Assembly: GCA_002420145.1 (NCBI GenBank)
Contig: DIHL01000030.1
Location: 1 to 64,000 of the forward strand
Reading direction: 5' to 3'
Length of the DNA stretch: 64,000 nucleotides
Origin: Bacteroidetes bacterium UBA5697
Lineage (GTDB): Bacteria; Bacteroidota; Bacteroidia; B-17B0; Aurantibacillaceae
In this document: positions 8,547 through 17,480 of the stretch, one piece after another
Numbering within the stretch: position 1 is the stretch's first letter
Layout of the letters: each line of letters opens with the position of its first letter
Notes under the pieces: generated by a model
Databases searched by the model: none
What the model saw: only the letters and a program-made list of their open reading frames with translations
Told to the model about the DNA's origin: nothing
Program-made: the position numbers and the translations under genes

Positions 8547-11399
8547 TTATTGAAACACATTCACAGTTCCTTTTAAATCATAGGTTTTATTGTCTAACCC
8601 AGTAGCTGTAATAATATAAAAATAAGTTCCATCAGTTACTGTAGCTCCACCTTTGTTTTTACCATCCCACTTCACATTACCAGTAGCAGTTGATTCAAAC
8701 ATTTTCAATCCCCAACGGTCGTAGATAAGAACATGAATTTCACCCATATTAAGTGCATCAAAAGTAAACACATCGTTTACTCCATCTCCATTAGGTGTAA
8801 ATACATTTGGAACTGCAAAATAAGAAATCAAATCTACTTTAATATATGCCACTGCCGTATCAATACAAAAGCCATTTTGAGCAGTTAAAATAACTGGGAA
8901 ATTACCATTTTGATTATATACATGTGTAACTGTTGTATCATTTGAAGCAAGAACATTTCCATCACCAAAACTCCATGAATAATTTGTTCCTGCTGGATTA
9001 GATCCAAAAATACTAGTATTAGTAAATGTAACTGGCAGAGGCATTAATCCATTATAAACACTTGCATTAAATGAAGCAGTAATATTATCAAAAACAATTG
9101 TTTGAGAAGCTGTAGTAGTACATCCATTTACAGCGTTAGTAGCAACAACTGAATATGTTCCTGGTGTAGTAGCTGTAAATACACTTCCAGTAAAAGTAGG
9201 CGTACTAGGAGACCAACTATAAGTATAAGGATCAAATCCTGGTGTAGTAGCAGGCAAGGATAAACTTCCAGTTGCGCAAGGAATTATTGTTGGTGATGTA
9301 ATACTAACATTAGCAAATGTATTAGTTGTAACAGTAATAATACTTTGACTTGAACAACCTAAAGAGTTAGTTGCAATAGCAGTATACGTTCCATTTGTTG
9401 TTATAGGTAATGGGTTAGTTGTTACAGTTGATGTACCATTATTCCATGTAATGACATCTCCTGGACCTGAACTAGCATTCGCATTAACCGAAGTTGTTAA
9501 ACAAGTTAAAACATTGGTTGTAGGTGTAGTGGCAATACTAATTGGAGGTAGTGCTGTTAACGTAGTGTATGTTTGAACACATCCATTACTAGGATCTGTA
9601 ACTGTCAACGTAAACACTCCTGTGGCAGTTGATGATGCTGGATTTCCAAGTGCTGTAGGTGGACTTGTAGGTTCAAACCAAACTGCTGTATGAGTTGATG
9701 ATGCAGGAGCTGCGGTTAAAGTTACTGTATTTGTATTACAAGTTGTTGAATAGGTTGCGCTTGGCAATACGACATCACTTGTAATAACGATTGAACCTGT
9801 TAATGAACAAGTACTAACAGTATTAATCGCGGAATATGTATAAGTACCTGGTGTTGTAACTATAACATTGGTTCCTGTGATTGTCCCTGATGGTCCTCCC
9901 CAAGAAACACTTGTATTAGTTCCCGTTGGTGCAAAAGTAATAGTAGTACTTGGAGATGCACAAGATAAACTATAACTAGGATTAACATCTAGAGTGTAGG
10001 AAGGTGCGGGCGGATATGGATCGATTGAGAACGATGTTGTTCCAGTACAACCATTATCATCTTCAACCAATACGGTATAAGATGTTCCAGCAGGTAAATT
10101 AGTATTAACGGAATTTGACGGAGCCGCTGGAGTCCAAGAATAAGTATAAGGTCCAGTCCCTCCAGAAATATTCATAGTGGCTGTTCCTGCTGGTAATGCG
10201 CAAACAGGTTGAGTTAATGATGCTGTTACTGTTGGATTAGGAACCGAGTTAAACGTTGAATACAATACCGGACTAAACGAACAGGTTGTCCCAGCAATTC
10301 CTAAAGTGACGGAATATGTTCCATTTGAATTAGTATTAACGCACTGACCTGTTTGACCAGTAACACCAGGCCCTGACCAGTTATACGTAAATCCAGCTGG
10401 TGCACAAAGTGTATTAGTAGTTGATGCGCCACAAAATGAATTATTTGTTTGACCAACTGGAATATCTGTACCATTTAAATTTAATGTCATTGGGCTACAA
10501 GATGCATCGATATATGCATAACCACCATGAGCGCCTTGTGAAGCAACACAACCAGCAACCGTAAATTCTAAATTTACGCATTGACCAATATATGACGTTA
10601 AATCAAAAGCAGCGGTTGTCCAATTTTTATAGGCCCAACTTCCTGAAGTAACAAATGTTGGATCTCCACTTGAACAAGATGTACCAATAGCAGTAACATT
10701 ATATTGTCCACAAGGAATAGGATTTCCGTTACAATCTTTAAATGATACATTAAAAAATGGTTGTTCTGAACAAGAATGTGGCGCCTTATTTAATAAAACA
10801 GCGTATTTATAAATAAATACCGAGTTCGCTGGTGTTACAGTAAAACTTTGTGCCATACGATAAGATGTGCCTCCACTTGAAGTACCAGTTGGTCCTAAGC
10901 GACAAGCAAAATTACCTCCTCCAGGAGGTACTCTTGGAATAGCTGCAACATTTGGATCAGCACCTGGAGTTACTACAACAATTTGAGACGTTGTATTTGG
11001 ACAACATCCTGCCATTGTTAACGAATTATTATTTGGACCCTGTGTAGCAGTCCATCCAGATAAAGTTCCATTTTCAAAATCAGGGTTAGAGCATGGTCCT
11101 TGAACCGTTGGAAGTGGAGCGGGTTTAGAAAAACCATATTTAAAATCAATAAAATTTCTCTTTAAAACAGCAACAATTCTTTCTTGTCTCCAATCCTGAT
11201 CCGTACTCATTTTAGCCTGTTGCCAAGCTGCTTCTTCGTTAAACCCCTTTAAAGAATCTTTATCAAACTCTAAAGGCAAATAAAATTCATCAACATGCTC
11301 GTGATTATGTCCGTTATGGATTTCACTCTGTTGGGCTTTCAAAGAAGAAAAGCCAATAAAGAATAATGCTATTAGTGTTTTTGTAAAATTTCTATTCAT
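8547..11399 (-). CDS. Large secreted surface protein with SprB-like and PKD repeats and a T9SS type B tail
   Basis: This 950-residue protein has a Sec signal peptide (MNRNFTKTLIALFFIGFSSLKAQ). A Cys-rich region of about 250 residues follows, and then many Ser/Thr-rich Ig-like repeats, including SprB-like units of the GGTGPYTYSW type. A PKD-like domain carries YSWSFGDG. The C-terminus is the gliding-motility-associated CHU_C type (VFTPNGDGVNDVF, YDRWG, DGTYFYI). By family knowledge, such proteins are exported by the type IX system and anchored on the cell surface as adhesins or matrix proteins. No enzyme domain is visible. Confidence 0.9.
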   Translation of the reverse strand: MNRNFTKTLIALFFIGFSSLKAQQSEIHNGHNHEHVDEFYLPLEFDKDSLKGFNEEAAWQQAKMSTDQDWRQERIVAVLKRNFIDFKYGFSKPAPLPTVQGPCSNPDFENGTLSGWTATQGPNNNSLTMAGCCPNTTSQIVVVTPGADPNVAAIPRVPPGGGNFACRLGPTGTSSGGTSYRMAQSFTVTPANSVFIYKYAVLLNKAPHSCSEQPFFNVSFKDCNGNPIPCGQYNVTAIGTSCSSGDPTFVTSGSWAYKNWTTAAFDLTSYIGQCVNLEFTVAGCVASQGAHGGYAYIDASCSPMTLNLNGTDIPVGQTNNSFCGASTTNTLCAPAGFTYNWSGPGVTGQTGQCVNTNSNGTYSVTLGIAGTTCSFSPVLYSTFNSVPNPTVTASLTQPVCALPAGTATMNISGGTGPYTYSWTPAAPSNSVNTNLPAGTSYTVLVEDDNGCTGTTSFSIDPYPPAPSYTLDVNPSYSLSCASPSTTITFAPTGTNTSVSWGGPSGTITGTNVIVTTPGTYTYSAINTVSTCSLTGSIVITSDVVLPSATYSTTCNTNTVTLTAAPASSTHTAVWFEPTSPPTALGNPASSTATGVFTLTVTDPSNGCVQTYTTLTALPPISIATTPTTNVLTCLTTSVNANASSGPGDVITWNNGTSTVTTNPLPITTNGTYTAIATNSLGCSSQSIITVTTNTFANVSITSPTIIPCATGSLSLPATTPGFDPYTYSWSPSTPTFTGSVFTATTPGTYSVVATNAVNGCTTTASQTIVFDNITASFNASVYNGLMPLPVTFTNTSIFGSNPAGTNYSWSFGDGNVLASNDTTVTHVYNQNGNFPVILTAQNGFCIDTAVAYIKVDLISYFAVPNVFTPNGDGVNDVFTFDALNMGEIHVLIYDRWGLKMFESTATGNVKWDGKNKGGATVTDGTYFYIITATGLDNKTYDLKGTVNVFQ

Positions 11400-11564
11400 A
11401 TATATATCATTAATGCTTTTAGTGTTTTTAAATAAAACTCTAAAAAAGTTTAAGGTTAAAAATATATAAAAGAAAATAGGATTACAATAGTATCTGATTA
11501 AATTGTCTAGACTAGAATTAAAAATAATACTAAAAAAGTTTAGTAATAAATATAATGTATAATA
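11400..11564 (-). promoter_or_regulatory. Upstream region of the surface protein gene with a 13-bp direct repeat
   Basis: The AT-rich gap holds two copies of CTAAAAAAGTTTA at 11440-11452 and 11530-11542, 90 bases apart. Near the start codon it carries TTAAAAACACTAA (minus strand, 11419-11431), which also occurs just upstream of the T9SS-tailed aminopeptidase gene. Function is unknown. Confidence 0.3.
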
Positions 11565-12581
11565 TTAAGTCCAAACCTTAGTCCCTTCGCTACAATTTTT
11601 ACAAATGTCGATTTCTTGACGAGATTTTAAAATTGATTGTCTAAAATTTTGGTATTTGATAGACTTCCACAATTCTTTAAACGATTGTTTTTTCAAATCA
11701 CCCAATTGGTGTTTAGCATCTTTATCAAAACAACAAGGCACCACTACTCCATCCCAAGTTACTACACAACTGCTCCACATGCGCCAACATTGGTTTAGCA
11801 ATTTGTTTTTGATAGAGTATGTTCCATCAGTATTTTTTTTATAACGACTGTATTTAATATTATCTGGAATTAAAGGATTACCGTTTTCAAAATCATACAC
11901 CTGTGCTGTTTTAAAAACAACTTCATCAACTCCTAATTCGTTAGCTAATTTTTTAACATCTTCCAACTGATGTTCGTTTGGTTTTACTACCAAAAATTGA
12001 AATACAATATGAGGAGTTTTAGAGTCTAATTTTTTCTTTGCCTCAATTATATTTTTTGTGCCGTCAATTACTTTTTGTAAAATTCCGCCTATACGGTATT
12101 GCTCATAGGTTTCTTGTGTAGTACCATCAATCGAAATAATTAAACGATCCAATTTACTTTCTACCGTTTTTTTTGCTTGCTCTTCAGTTAAATAATGAGC
12201 ATTAGTAGATGTTGATGTATAAATTCCTTTATCTGAGGCATATTTTACCATATCCAAAAAATTAGGATTTAAATAGGGCTCTCCCTGAAAATAAAAGGTT
12301 AAGTATATTAATTCTTTATATACTTCGTCAATAGTCTTTTTAAAAAAAGTTGGTTCCAGCATTCCAATTGGCCTAGTAAACTGTCGTAACCCACTAGGAC
12401 ACTCAGGACAACGCAAATTACAACTCGTAGTTGGTTCAATAGCCATGCTTATAGGAAAACCTATTGATGTTATGCTTTTAGTGTTCTTTGAAACATGATA
12501 ACTTACCCATACTTTAAATGCGTTGAATAGCTTTTTAAAGCTGAGTTTTCTCAGTAATTGTATGTTATTAGATAAAGACAC
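11565..12581 (-). CDS. Radical SAM/SPASM domain protein
   Basis: This 338-residue protein has the radical SAM cluster motif CNLRCPEC (CxxxCxxC) near residue 54 and a C-terminal SPASM region with several cysteines (CWRMWSSC, VVPCCFD, CKNCSEG) that should bind auxiliary iron-sulfur clusters. The family includes peptide-modifying enzymes and many uncharacterised proteins; the substrate cannot be read here, and no precursor peptide gene is visible next to it. The start is GTG, with the next Met only at residue 46, too close to the cluster. A TAnnTTTG element lies 5 bases upstream of the GTG, suggesting a leaderless message. Confidence 0.88.
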   Translation of the reverse strand: MSLSNNIQLLRKLSFKKLFNAFKVWVSYHVSKNTKSITSIGFPISMAIEPTTSCNLRCPECPSGLRQFTRPIGMLEPTFFKKTIDEVYKELIYLTFYFQGEPYLNPNFLDMVKYASDKGIYTSTSTNAHYLTEEQAKKTVESKLDRLIISIDGTTQETYEQYRIGGILQKVIDGTKNIIEAKKKLDSKTPHIVFQFLVVKPNEHQLEDVKKLANELGVDEVVFKTAQVYDFENGNPLIPDNIKYSRYKKNTDGTYSIKNKLLNQCWRMWSSCVVTWDGVVVPCCFDKDAKHQLGDLKKQSFKELWKSIKYQNFRQSILKSRQEIDICKNCSEGTKVWT

Positions 12582-12586
12582 TATTT

Positions 12587-12594
12587 CAAAGATA
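12587..12594 (-). promoter_or_regulatory. -7 element upstream of the radical SAM gene
   Basis: TATCTTTG on the minus strand is an exact TAnnTTTG Bacteroidota -7 element, 5 bases from the GTG start. No clear -33 TTTG is visible. Confidence 0.4.
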
Positions 12595-12643
12595 AAGATT
12601 ATAATTTATTATTAAATTTATCCTGTTTTTATTACACATCATT

Positions 12644-13909
12644 ATGACAAATTTTTCCAATACCCTTGAATTTGCTAAACAATTAGATTCTCAAGACAAA
12701 TTACATTCATATAGAAGTAAATTTCATATTCCTCAACACAAAGGGCATGATATGGTTTATTTTACAGGTAACTCATTAGGCTTACAACCAAAAACTACTA
12801 AAGATTATTTACAACAAGAGCTAAACGATTGGGCAACTTATGGCGTGGAAGGGCACTTTTTAGCAAAAAATCCATGGTTAAGTTACCACGAAATTTTAAC
12901 TGATAAAACAGCTAAAATTGTAGGCGCTTTGCCTTCTGAAGTTGTGGTGATGAATCAACTAACCGTAAACTTACATTTATTAATGGTATCGTTTTATCGT
13001 CCAACCAAACAACGTTACAAAATATTATGCGAAGCAAAGGCTTTTCCTAGCGATCAATATGCTTTACAATCGCAAGTAAAATTTCATGGATACAATATTG
13101 ACGATGCTTTAATTGAAATTGCACCTCGTGAAGGAGAATACGAAGTTAGACATGAAGATATTTATAAGGCTATTGAAGACAATAAAGATTCATTAGCCTT
13201 AATTATGATTGGTGGCGTGAATTACTTTAGTGGACAAGTATTTGACATGAAAGCTATTGTTGAAGCTGGACATAAAGTAGGTGCTATTGTTGGATTTGAT
13301 TTAGCTCATGGTGCTGGTAATTTAAAACTACACCTACATGATTGGAACGTTGACTTTGCTGCGTGGTGTTCTTATAAATATTTAAATGGTGGGCCTGGAT
13401 GTGTAGCCGGTGCGTTTGTTCATGAGCGTCATCACAAGAATACTGATATGCCTTTATTTGCAGGTTGGTGGGGTCATGATAAAGCAACCCGTTTTAAAAT
13501 GGATAGAGAATTTGTTCCAATTCAATCGGTTGAACGTTGGCAATTGAGTAACGCTCCTATTTTATCGATGGCAGCTTACAAAGCATCTTTAGATATGTTT
13601 GATGAAGTAGGTATGGATAAACTGAATGAAAAAAGTATAGTGCTAACTGAATATTTAGAATTTATTGTTGGCGAAATCAATAAACAAAAAAATAATTGTT
13701 TAGAAATCATCACGCCAAAACAAAACAGAGGGTGCCAAATTAGTATTGTTGCTCACGGGCAAGGAAAAGCTTTATACAATAAATTAATTGAAAATGGCGT
13801 GATACCAGATTGGAGAGAGCCTAACGTGATTCGTTGTGCGCCTGTGCCTATGTATAATTCATTTGAAGATATTTACAGATTTGGAGAAATATTAAATCGA
13901 TTATTGTAA
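12644..13909 (+). CDS. kynU: Kynureninase
   Basis: This 421-residue PLP-dependent enzyme of tryptophan catabolism cleaves kynurenine (or 3-hydroxykynurenine) to anthranilate (or 3-hydroxyanthranilate) and alanine. The PLP lysine is predicted as Lys245 in CSYKYLNGGPG, with GFDLAHGAGN just before it. Length and motifs match the family well. No other kynurenine-pathway gene is in the window, so the fate of the product cannot be inferred. It is transcribed divergently from the radical SAM gene. Confidence 0.95.
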   Translation: MTNFSNTLEFAKQLDSQDKLHSYRSKFHIPQHKGHDMVYFTGNSLGLQPKTTKDYLQQELNDWATYGVEGHFLAKNPWLSYHEILTDKTAKIVGALPSEVVVMNQLTVNLHLLMVSFYRPTKQRYKILCEAKAFPSDQYALQSQVKFHGYNIDDALIEIAPREGEYEVRHEDIYKAIEDNKDSLALIMIGGVNYFSGQVFDMKAIVEAGHKVGAIVGFDLAHGAGNLKLHLHDWNVDFAAWCSYKYLNGGPGCVAGAFVHERHHKNTDMPLFAGWWGHDKATRFKMDREFVPIQSVERWQLSNAPILSMAAYKASLDMFDEVGMDKLNEKSIVLTEYLEFIVGEINKQKNNCLEIITPKQNRGCQISIVAHGQGKALYNKLIENGVIPDWREPNVIRCAPVPMYNSFEDIYRFGEILNRLL

Positions 13910-13960
13910 TCCGCTAAAACATCAATAAAATAAGGAAAACTAAAATAATTTCTAAAAAAC

Positions 13961-13992
13961 TTGTTTCATTCAGATTTTTTAATTTACATTTG
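13961..13992 (+). promoter_or_regulatory. Promoter of the histidine operon
   Basis: A -33 TTG at 13961-13963 and a -7 TACATTTG at 13985-13992 (exact TAnnTTTG) are separated by 21 bases, a Bacteroidota housekeeping promoter. The predicted RNA start lies a few bases before the leader-peptide ATG at 14003. Confidence 0.7.
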
Positions 13993-14002
13993 TCACATCA
14001 AA

Positions 14003-14080
14003 ATGAAAAACTTTAATCAAATACATCATCATCATTCTACTACTGCACTGGTAAGTGGGAGTGTTAATGCTATGATTTGA
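14003..14080 (+). CDS. hisL: Histidine operon leader peptide
   Basis: This short frame of 25 codons starts MKNFNQI, continues with four consecutive His codons (CAT, 14024-14035) and ends with TGA at 14078-14080. It lies between the his promoter and a hairpin terminator, 94 bases before hisG. In his attenuation, scarcity of charged tRNA-His stalls the ribosome on the His codons and changes folding of the following RNA so that the terminator does not form. The layout matches that model closely, although this is a different peptide from the enterobacterial HisL. Confidence 0.9.
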   Translation: MKNFNQIHHHHSTTALVSGSVNAMI

Positions 14081-14138
14081 TTTCATAAATAAAGTATTAA
14101 TAACATCTAAAGGCTTACCAATTGGTAAGCCTTTTTTA
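14049..14138 (+). promoter_or_regulatory. Transcription attenuator of the histidine operon
   Basis: The terminator stem AGGCTTACC/GGTAAGCCT (14111-14119 with 14124-14132) is followed by five T. An alternative antiterminator pairs TGGTAAG at 14049-14055, inside the leader peptide frame, with CTTACCA at 14114-14120, removing the 5' arm of the terminator. A further 8-base pairing, AATCAAAT (14015-14022) with ATTTGATT (14075-14082), spans the His codons and could be the early structure. Pairings were found by eye; no energies were calculated. Confidence 0.85.
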
Positions 14139-14174
14139 TTTGCAAAAAATTAAATAATATTAAAAAACGAAATC

Positions 14175-15035
14175 ATGAAAAATAAATTAAAAATTGCTAT
14201 TCAAAAATCAGGGCGCTTAAGCGAGAACTCATTAAAGCTTCTAAAGGAATGCGGAATCGATATCGATAATGGATTAAATAAACTAAAAACAGAAGCGTCT
14301 AACTTTCCAATCGAAGTCTTCTTTTTAAGAGATGATGATATTCCTCAATACGTTGAAGATGGTGTAGCTGATATTGGTATTGTTGGAGAAAACGTTTTGT
14401 TAGAAAAAAACAAAAGTTTAAAATTAGTTGACAAGCTTGGCTTTGGAAAATGTCGTTTATCATTGGCAATTCCAAAAGAGCAAAACTATAAATCCATCAA
14501 AGATTTAAACGGAAAACGTATTGCCACAACCTACTCTACTATTTTATCTAAGTATTTAAAATCACAAAAAGTAAAAGCGGAGATTCACGAAATTAGTGGT
14601 TCTGTGGAGATTGCTCCTAGTATCGGGCTTGCAGATGCTATTTGTGATTTAGTAAGTTCTGGAAGTACTTTATTTACGAATGGATTAAAAGAAGTAGAAG
14701 TTGTTTTGAAATCGGAGGCAGTATTAGTAGCTAATAAAAAACTAGGAAAAGAACAACAAACAATTTTAGATAAATTGTTGTTTAGAATGAATGCGGTTAG
14801 AAAAGCAAAAAACACGAAATACATTTTATTGAATGCTCCAAATAATAAACTAGAAGCTATATGCAAAATATTACCAGGCATGAAAAGTCCTACTATTTTG
14901 CCATTAGCTAATAAAGGTTGGAGTTCTGTTCACTCAGTTGTTGAAGAAAATCAGTTTTGGGAAATTATTGAAAAATTGAAGACAGAAGGTGCTCAAGGAA
15001 TATTAGTTGTACCAATTGAAAAAATGATATTATAG
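14175..15035 (+). CDS. hisG: ATP phosphoribosyltransferase, long form
   Basis: HisG catalyses the first step of histidine synthesis, joining PRPP to ATP. At 286 residues it is the long form with a C-terminal regulatory domain that binds histidine, so it should not need HisZ. Recognisable motifs are KIAIQKSGRLSENS at the N-terminus and ISGSVEIAPSIGLADAICDLVSSGSTL, the PRPP-binding region. It is the first enzyme gene after the attenuator. A palindromic repeat separates it from hisD. Confidence 0.97.
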   Translation: MKNKLKIAIQKSGRLSENSLKLLKECGIDIDNGLNKLKTEASNFPIEVFFLRDDDIPQYVEDGVADIGIVGENVLLEKNKSLKLVDKLGFGKCRLSLAIPKEQNYKSIKDLNGKRIATTYSTILSKYLKSQKVKAEIHEISGSVEIAPSIGLADAICDLVSSGSTLFTNGLKEVEVVLKSEAVLVANKKLGKEQQTILDKLLFRMNAVRKAKNTKYILLNAPNNKLEAICKILPGMKSPTILPLANKGWSSVHSVVEENQFWEIIEKLKTEGAQGILVVPIEKMIL

Positions 15036-15040
15036 TTCTC

Positions 15041-15121
15041 GTCATTACGATTCGCCATCTGGCGGAGAAGTAATCTCGCACTTAGCATTGTTTGAGATTG
15101 CTTCGTACCTCGCAATGACGA
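15041..15121. repeat. Palindromic dispersed repeat with a nested short palindrome
   Basis: The outer arms are CGTCATTACGA plus GAAGTAATCTC (15041-15051, 15068-15078) and, inverted, GAGATTGCTTC...TCGCAATGACG (15095-15121). In the left arm a 16-base palindrome TTCGCCATCTGGCGGA (15052-15067) sits where the right arm has only about five bases. It resembles the REP-like CGTCATTGCGAGG family that I recall from many genomes. It lies inside the his operon, between hisG and hisD. Confidence 0.75.
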
Positions 15122-15138
15122 ATTAAAAAAATAAAAAC

Positions 15139-16416
15139 ATGAATCTAATAAAATACCCCACAAAAGAAATCTGGAAAGATATTTTAAAACGTCCAGCCAT
15201 TGACACAACATCACTAGAAGCAACAGTACAATCTGTATTGTCAGATATTAAAGCAAACGGACAATCAGCAGTCAATAAATACACTTTACAGTTTGATAAA
15301 GTAAATATTTTAAACGTTCTAGTAAGTGATTCAGAATTTATAGAAGCTGAGAAACAGATTTCAAAAGAATTAAAAGAAGCGATTCAATTAGCTAAAAGCA
15401 ACATTGAAACATTTCACTCAGCTCAAAAAGAAAACACTCAAGTCATAGAAACAATGCCTGGCGTGAAGTGTTGGAGAAAATCAATTGCTATACAAAAAGT
15501 TGGATTGTACATTCCAGGTGGAACAGCGCCTTTATTCTCAACCATCTTAATGTTGGGCGTACCAGCTAAATTAGCAGGCTGCGAAAAAATTATTTTATGT
15601 ACTCCGCCTGATGTAAATGGTAATATCAATCCTGCAATTTTGTACACAGCACAATTAATTGGTATTTCAAAAGTTTATAAAGTTGGCGGTGTGCAGGCAA
15701 TTGGAGCAATGGCTTATGGAACAGAAATCATTCCTCAGGTATATAAAATATTCGGGCCAGGTAATCAATACGTGACTTGTGCTAAACAACTGATCAATAA
15801 ACAAGGTGTGGCTATTGATATGCCTGCGGGGCCATCTGAAGTAGCGGTATTAGTTGATGAAACATGCGTTCCTGAATTTGTGGCTGCTGATTTGTTATCG
15901 CAAGCAGAACACGGATCAGATTCACAAGTCATTTTAGTTTCTACAAATGAAAGTGTCATCCAAACTATTCAAACGGAATTAGAAAAGCAATTAGCTGTTT
16001 TGCCAAGAAAAGATTTAGCCTCAAAAGCATTAGAAAACAGCAAAGCTATTTTAGTAAAAACAAACACAGAAGCCATCGAATTATTAAATGAATATGCTCC
16101 AGAGCACTTAATTATTGCCTGCGCAAATGATGAACAATTAGCTGAACAAGTTGTAAATGCAGGCTCTGTATTTTTAGGAAACTATTCATGCGAAAGTGCA
16201 GGTGACTATGCTTCGGGAACCAATCATACCTTACCAACCAATGGTTACGCGAAAGCTTATAGTGGAGTTTCGTTAGATAGTTTTGTAAAGAAAATTACTT
16301 ATCAAAAATTAAGTAAAGAAGGCATAAATAACATCGGCCCGGCAATTGAACTAATGGCAGAGGCAGAAGGTTTACAGGCACACAAAAATGCAGTGACCGT
16401 AAGATTAAAAAAGTAA
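15139..16416 (+). CDS. hisD: Histidinol dehydrogenase
   Basis: This 425-residue enzyme carries out the last two oxidations, histidinol to histidine, using NAD and zinc. Family motifs are clear: YIPGGTAPLFSTILML, KVGGVQAIGAMAYGTE, FGPGNQYVTCAKQ, IDMPAGPSEVAVL, LLSQAEHGSDSQ and EHLIIACAND. It lies downstream of the palindromic repeat and 10 bases before hisC. Confidence 0.98.
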   Translation: MNLIKYPTKEIWKDILKRPAIDTTSLEATVQSVLSDIKANGQSAVNKYTLQFDKVNILNVLVSDSEFIEAEKQISKELKEAIQLAKSNIETFHSAQKENTQVIETMPGVKCWRKSIAIQKVGLYIPGGTAPLFSTILMLGVPAKLAGCEKIILCTPPDVNGNINPAILYTAQLIGISKVYKVGGVQAIGAMAYGTEIIPQVYKIFGPGNQYVTCAKQLINKQGVAIDMPAGPSEVAVLVDETCVPEFVAADLLSQAEHGSDSQVILVSTNESVIQTIQTELEKQLAVLPRKDLASKALENSKAILVKTNTEAIELLNEYAPEHLIIACANDEQLAEQVVNAGSVFLGNYSCESAGDYASGTNHTLPTNGYAKAYSGVSLDSFVKKITYQKLSKEGINNIGPAIELMAEAEGLQAHKNAVTVRLKK

Positions 16417-16426
16417 ATTATAAATA

Positions 16427-17479
16427 ATGTTTGACGTAAATACTATAGTTAGAGAAAATATCAAATCGCTACAATCTTATAAAGTGTGGAGAGATGATTA
16501 TTTAGATAACAATGAAGCTATCTTTTTAGACAACTGCGAAAATAATTTTGGTTCGCCTCTTGGATTGGGTTATGAGCGTTATCCGTCATCCTCTCAAAGT
16601 AAGATAAAGGAAGCTATTGCAACTTTCAAAAAATTAAAAGCAAATCAGGTTGTTATAGGAAATGGGAGCGACGAACTAATTGATTTATTAATACGTTGTT
16701 TTTGTGAGCCAAAACAAGATAATATCCTAGTTTGTGAACCAACTTTTGGAATGTTTAAAGTGTATAGCCAATTAAATAATGTGGAAGTTTTAAATGCTCC
16801 GTTAGTAAAAGAAACCTTTCTATTTGATGAAAAACTAATTTTAAAAACTATAACATCAACTACAAAATTAGTTTTTATTTGTTCACCCAATAATCCAACT
16901 GGCACAAGCATCTCTATTGAACAATTAAAAATAATCTCCACTAATTTTAAAGGCATTATTGTAGTAGACGAAGCATACATTGATTTTTCCGAAAAAAAAT
17001 CTGCTATTGAACTTATTAATGAATATTCAAATATCATTGTTCTGCAAACTTTTTCAAAAGCTTGGGGCTTAGCAGCTCTGCGCGTCGGTGTAGCTTACAG
17101 CAATCCTTCAATTATTGAAATTTTAAATAAGGTTAGACCGCCATTCAATATTAATAGCAATTCACAAGAATTGATATTAAACGTCTTGAAAAAATCAGCA
17201 ATAAAGGATACATTAGTAGAAAGCATTTTAAAACAAAAAATAGTATTAGAAAATGAATTGCTACAATTATCATTTGTGAAAACCATAACAGAAAGTGACG
17301 CCAATTTTTTATTAATTGAAGTAATGGATGCTAATAAAATATGTAGCTATTTATTAGAAAAAAATATTTTAATCAGTAACCGTTCAAGTTTACTAAATTG
17401 TGAAAACCGAATCAGAATTAGTGTAGGAACAGAAAAAGAAAACAAACAATTAATCACCTTATTAAAACAATATAACTAA
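16427..17479 (+). CDS. hisC: Histidinol-phosphate aminotransferase
   Basis: This 350-residue class I/II PLP aminotransferase converts imidazole-acetol phosphate to histidinol phosphate. It shows VIGNGSDELIDLLIR, FICSPNNPTGTSIS, VDEAYIDFS and the PLP lysine in TFSKAWGLAALRVG. hisB begins 1 base after its stop, consistent with translational coupling. Confidence 0.97.
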   Translation: MFDVNTIVRENIKSLQSYKVWRDDYLDNNEAIFLDNCENNFGSPLGLGYERYPSSSQSKIKEAIATFKKLKANQVVIGNGSDELIDLLIRCFCEPKQDNILVCEPTFGMFKVYSQLNNVEVLNAPLVKETFLFDEKLILKTITSTTKLVFICSPNNPTGTSISIEQLKIISTNFKGIIVVDEAYIDFSEKKSAIELINEYSNIIVLQTFSKAWGLAALRVGVAYSNPSIIEILNKVRPPFNINSNSQELILNVLKKSAIKDTLVESILKQKIVLENELLQLSFVKTITESDANFLLIEVMDANKICSYLLEKNILISNRSSLLNCENRIRISVGTEKENKQLITLLKQYN

Positions 17480-17480
17480 G

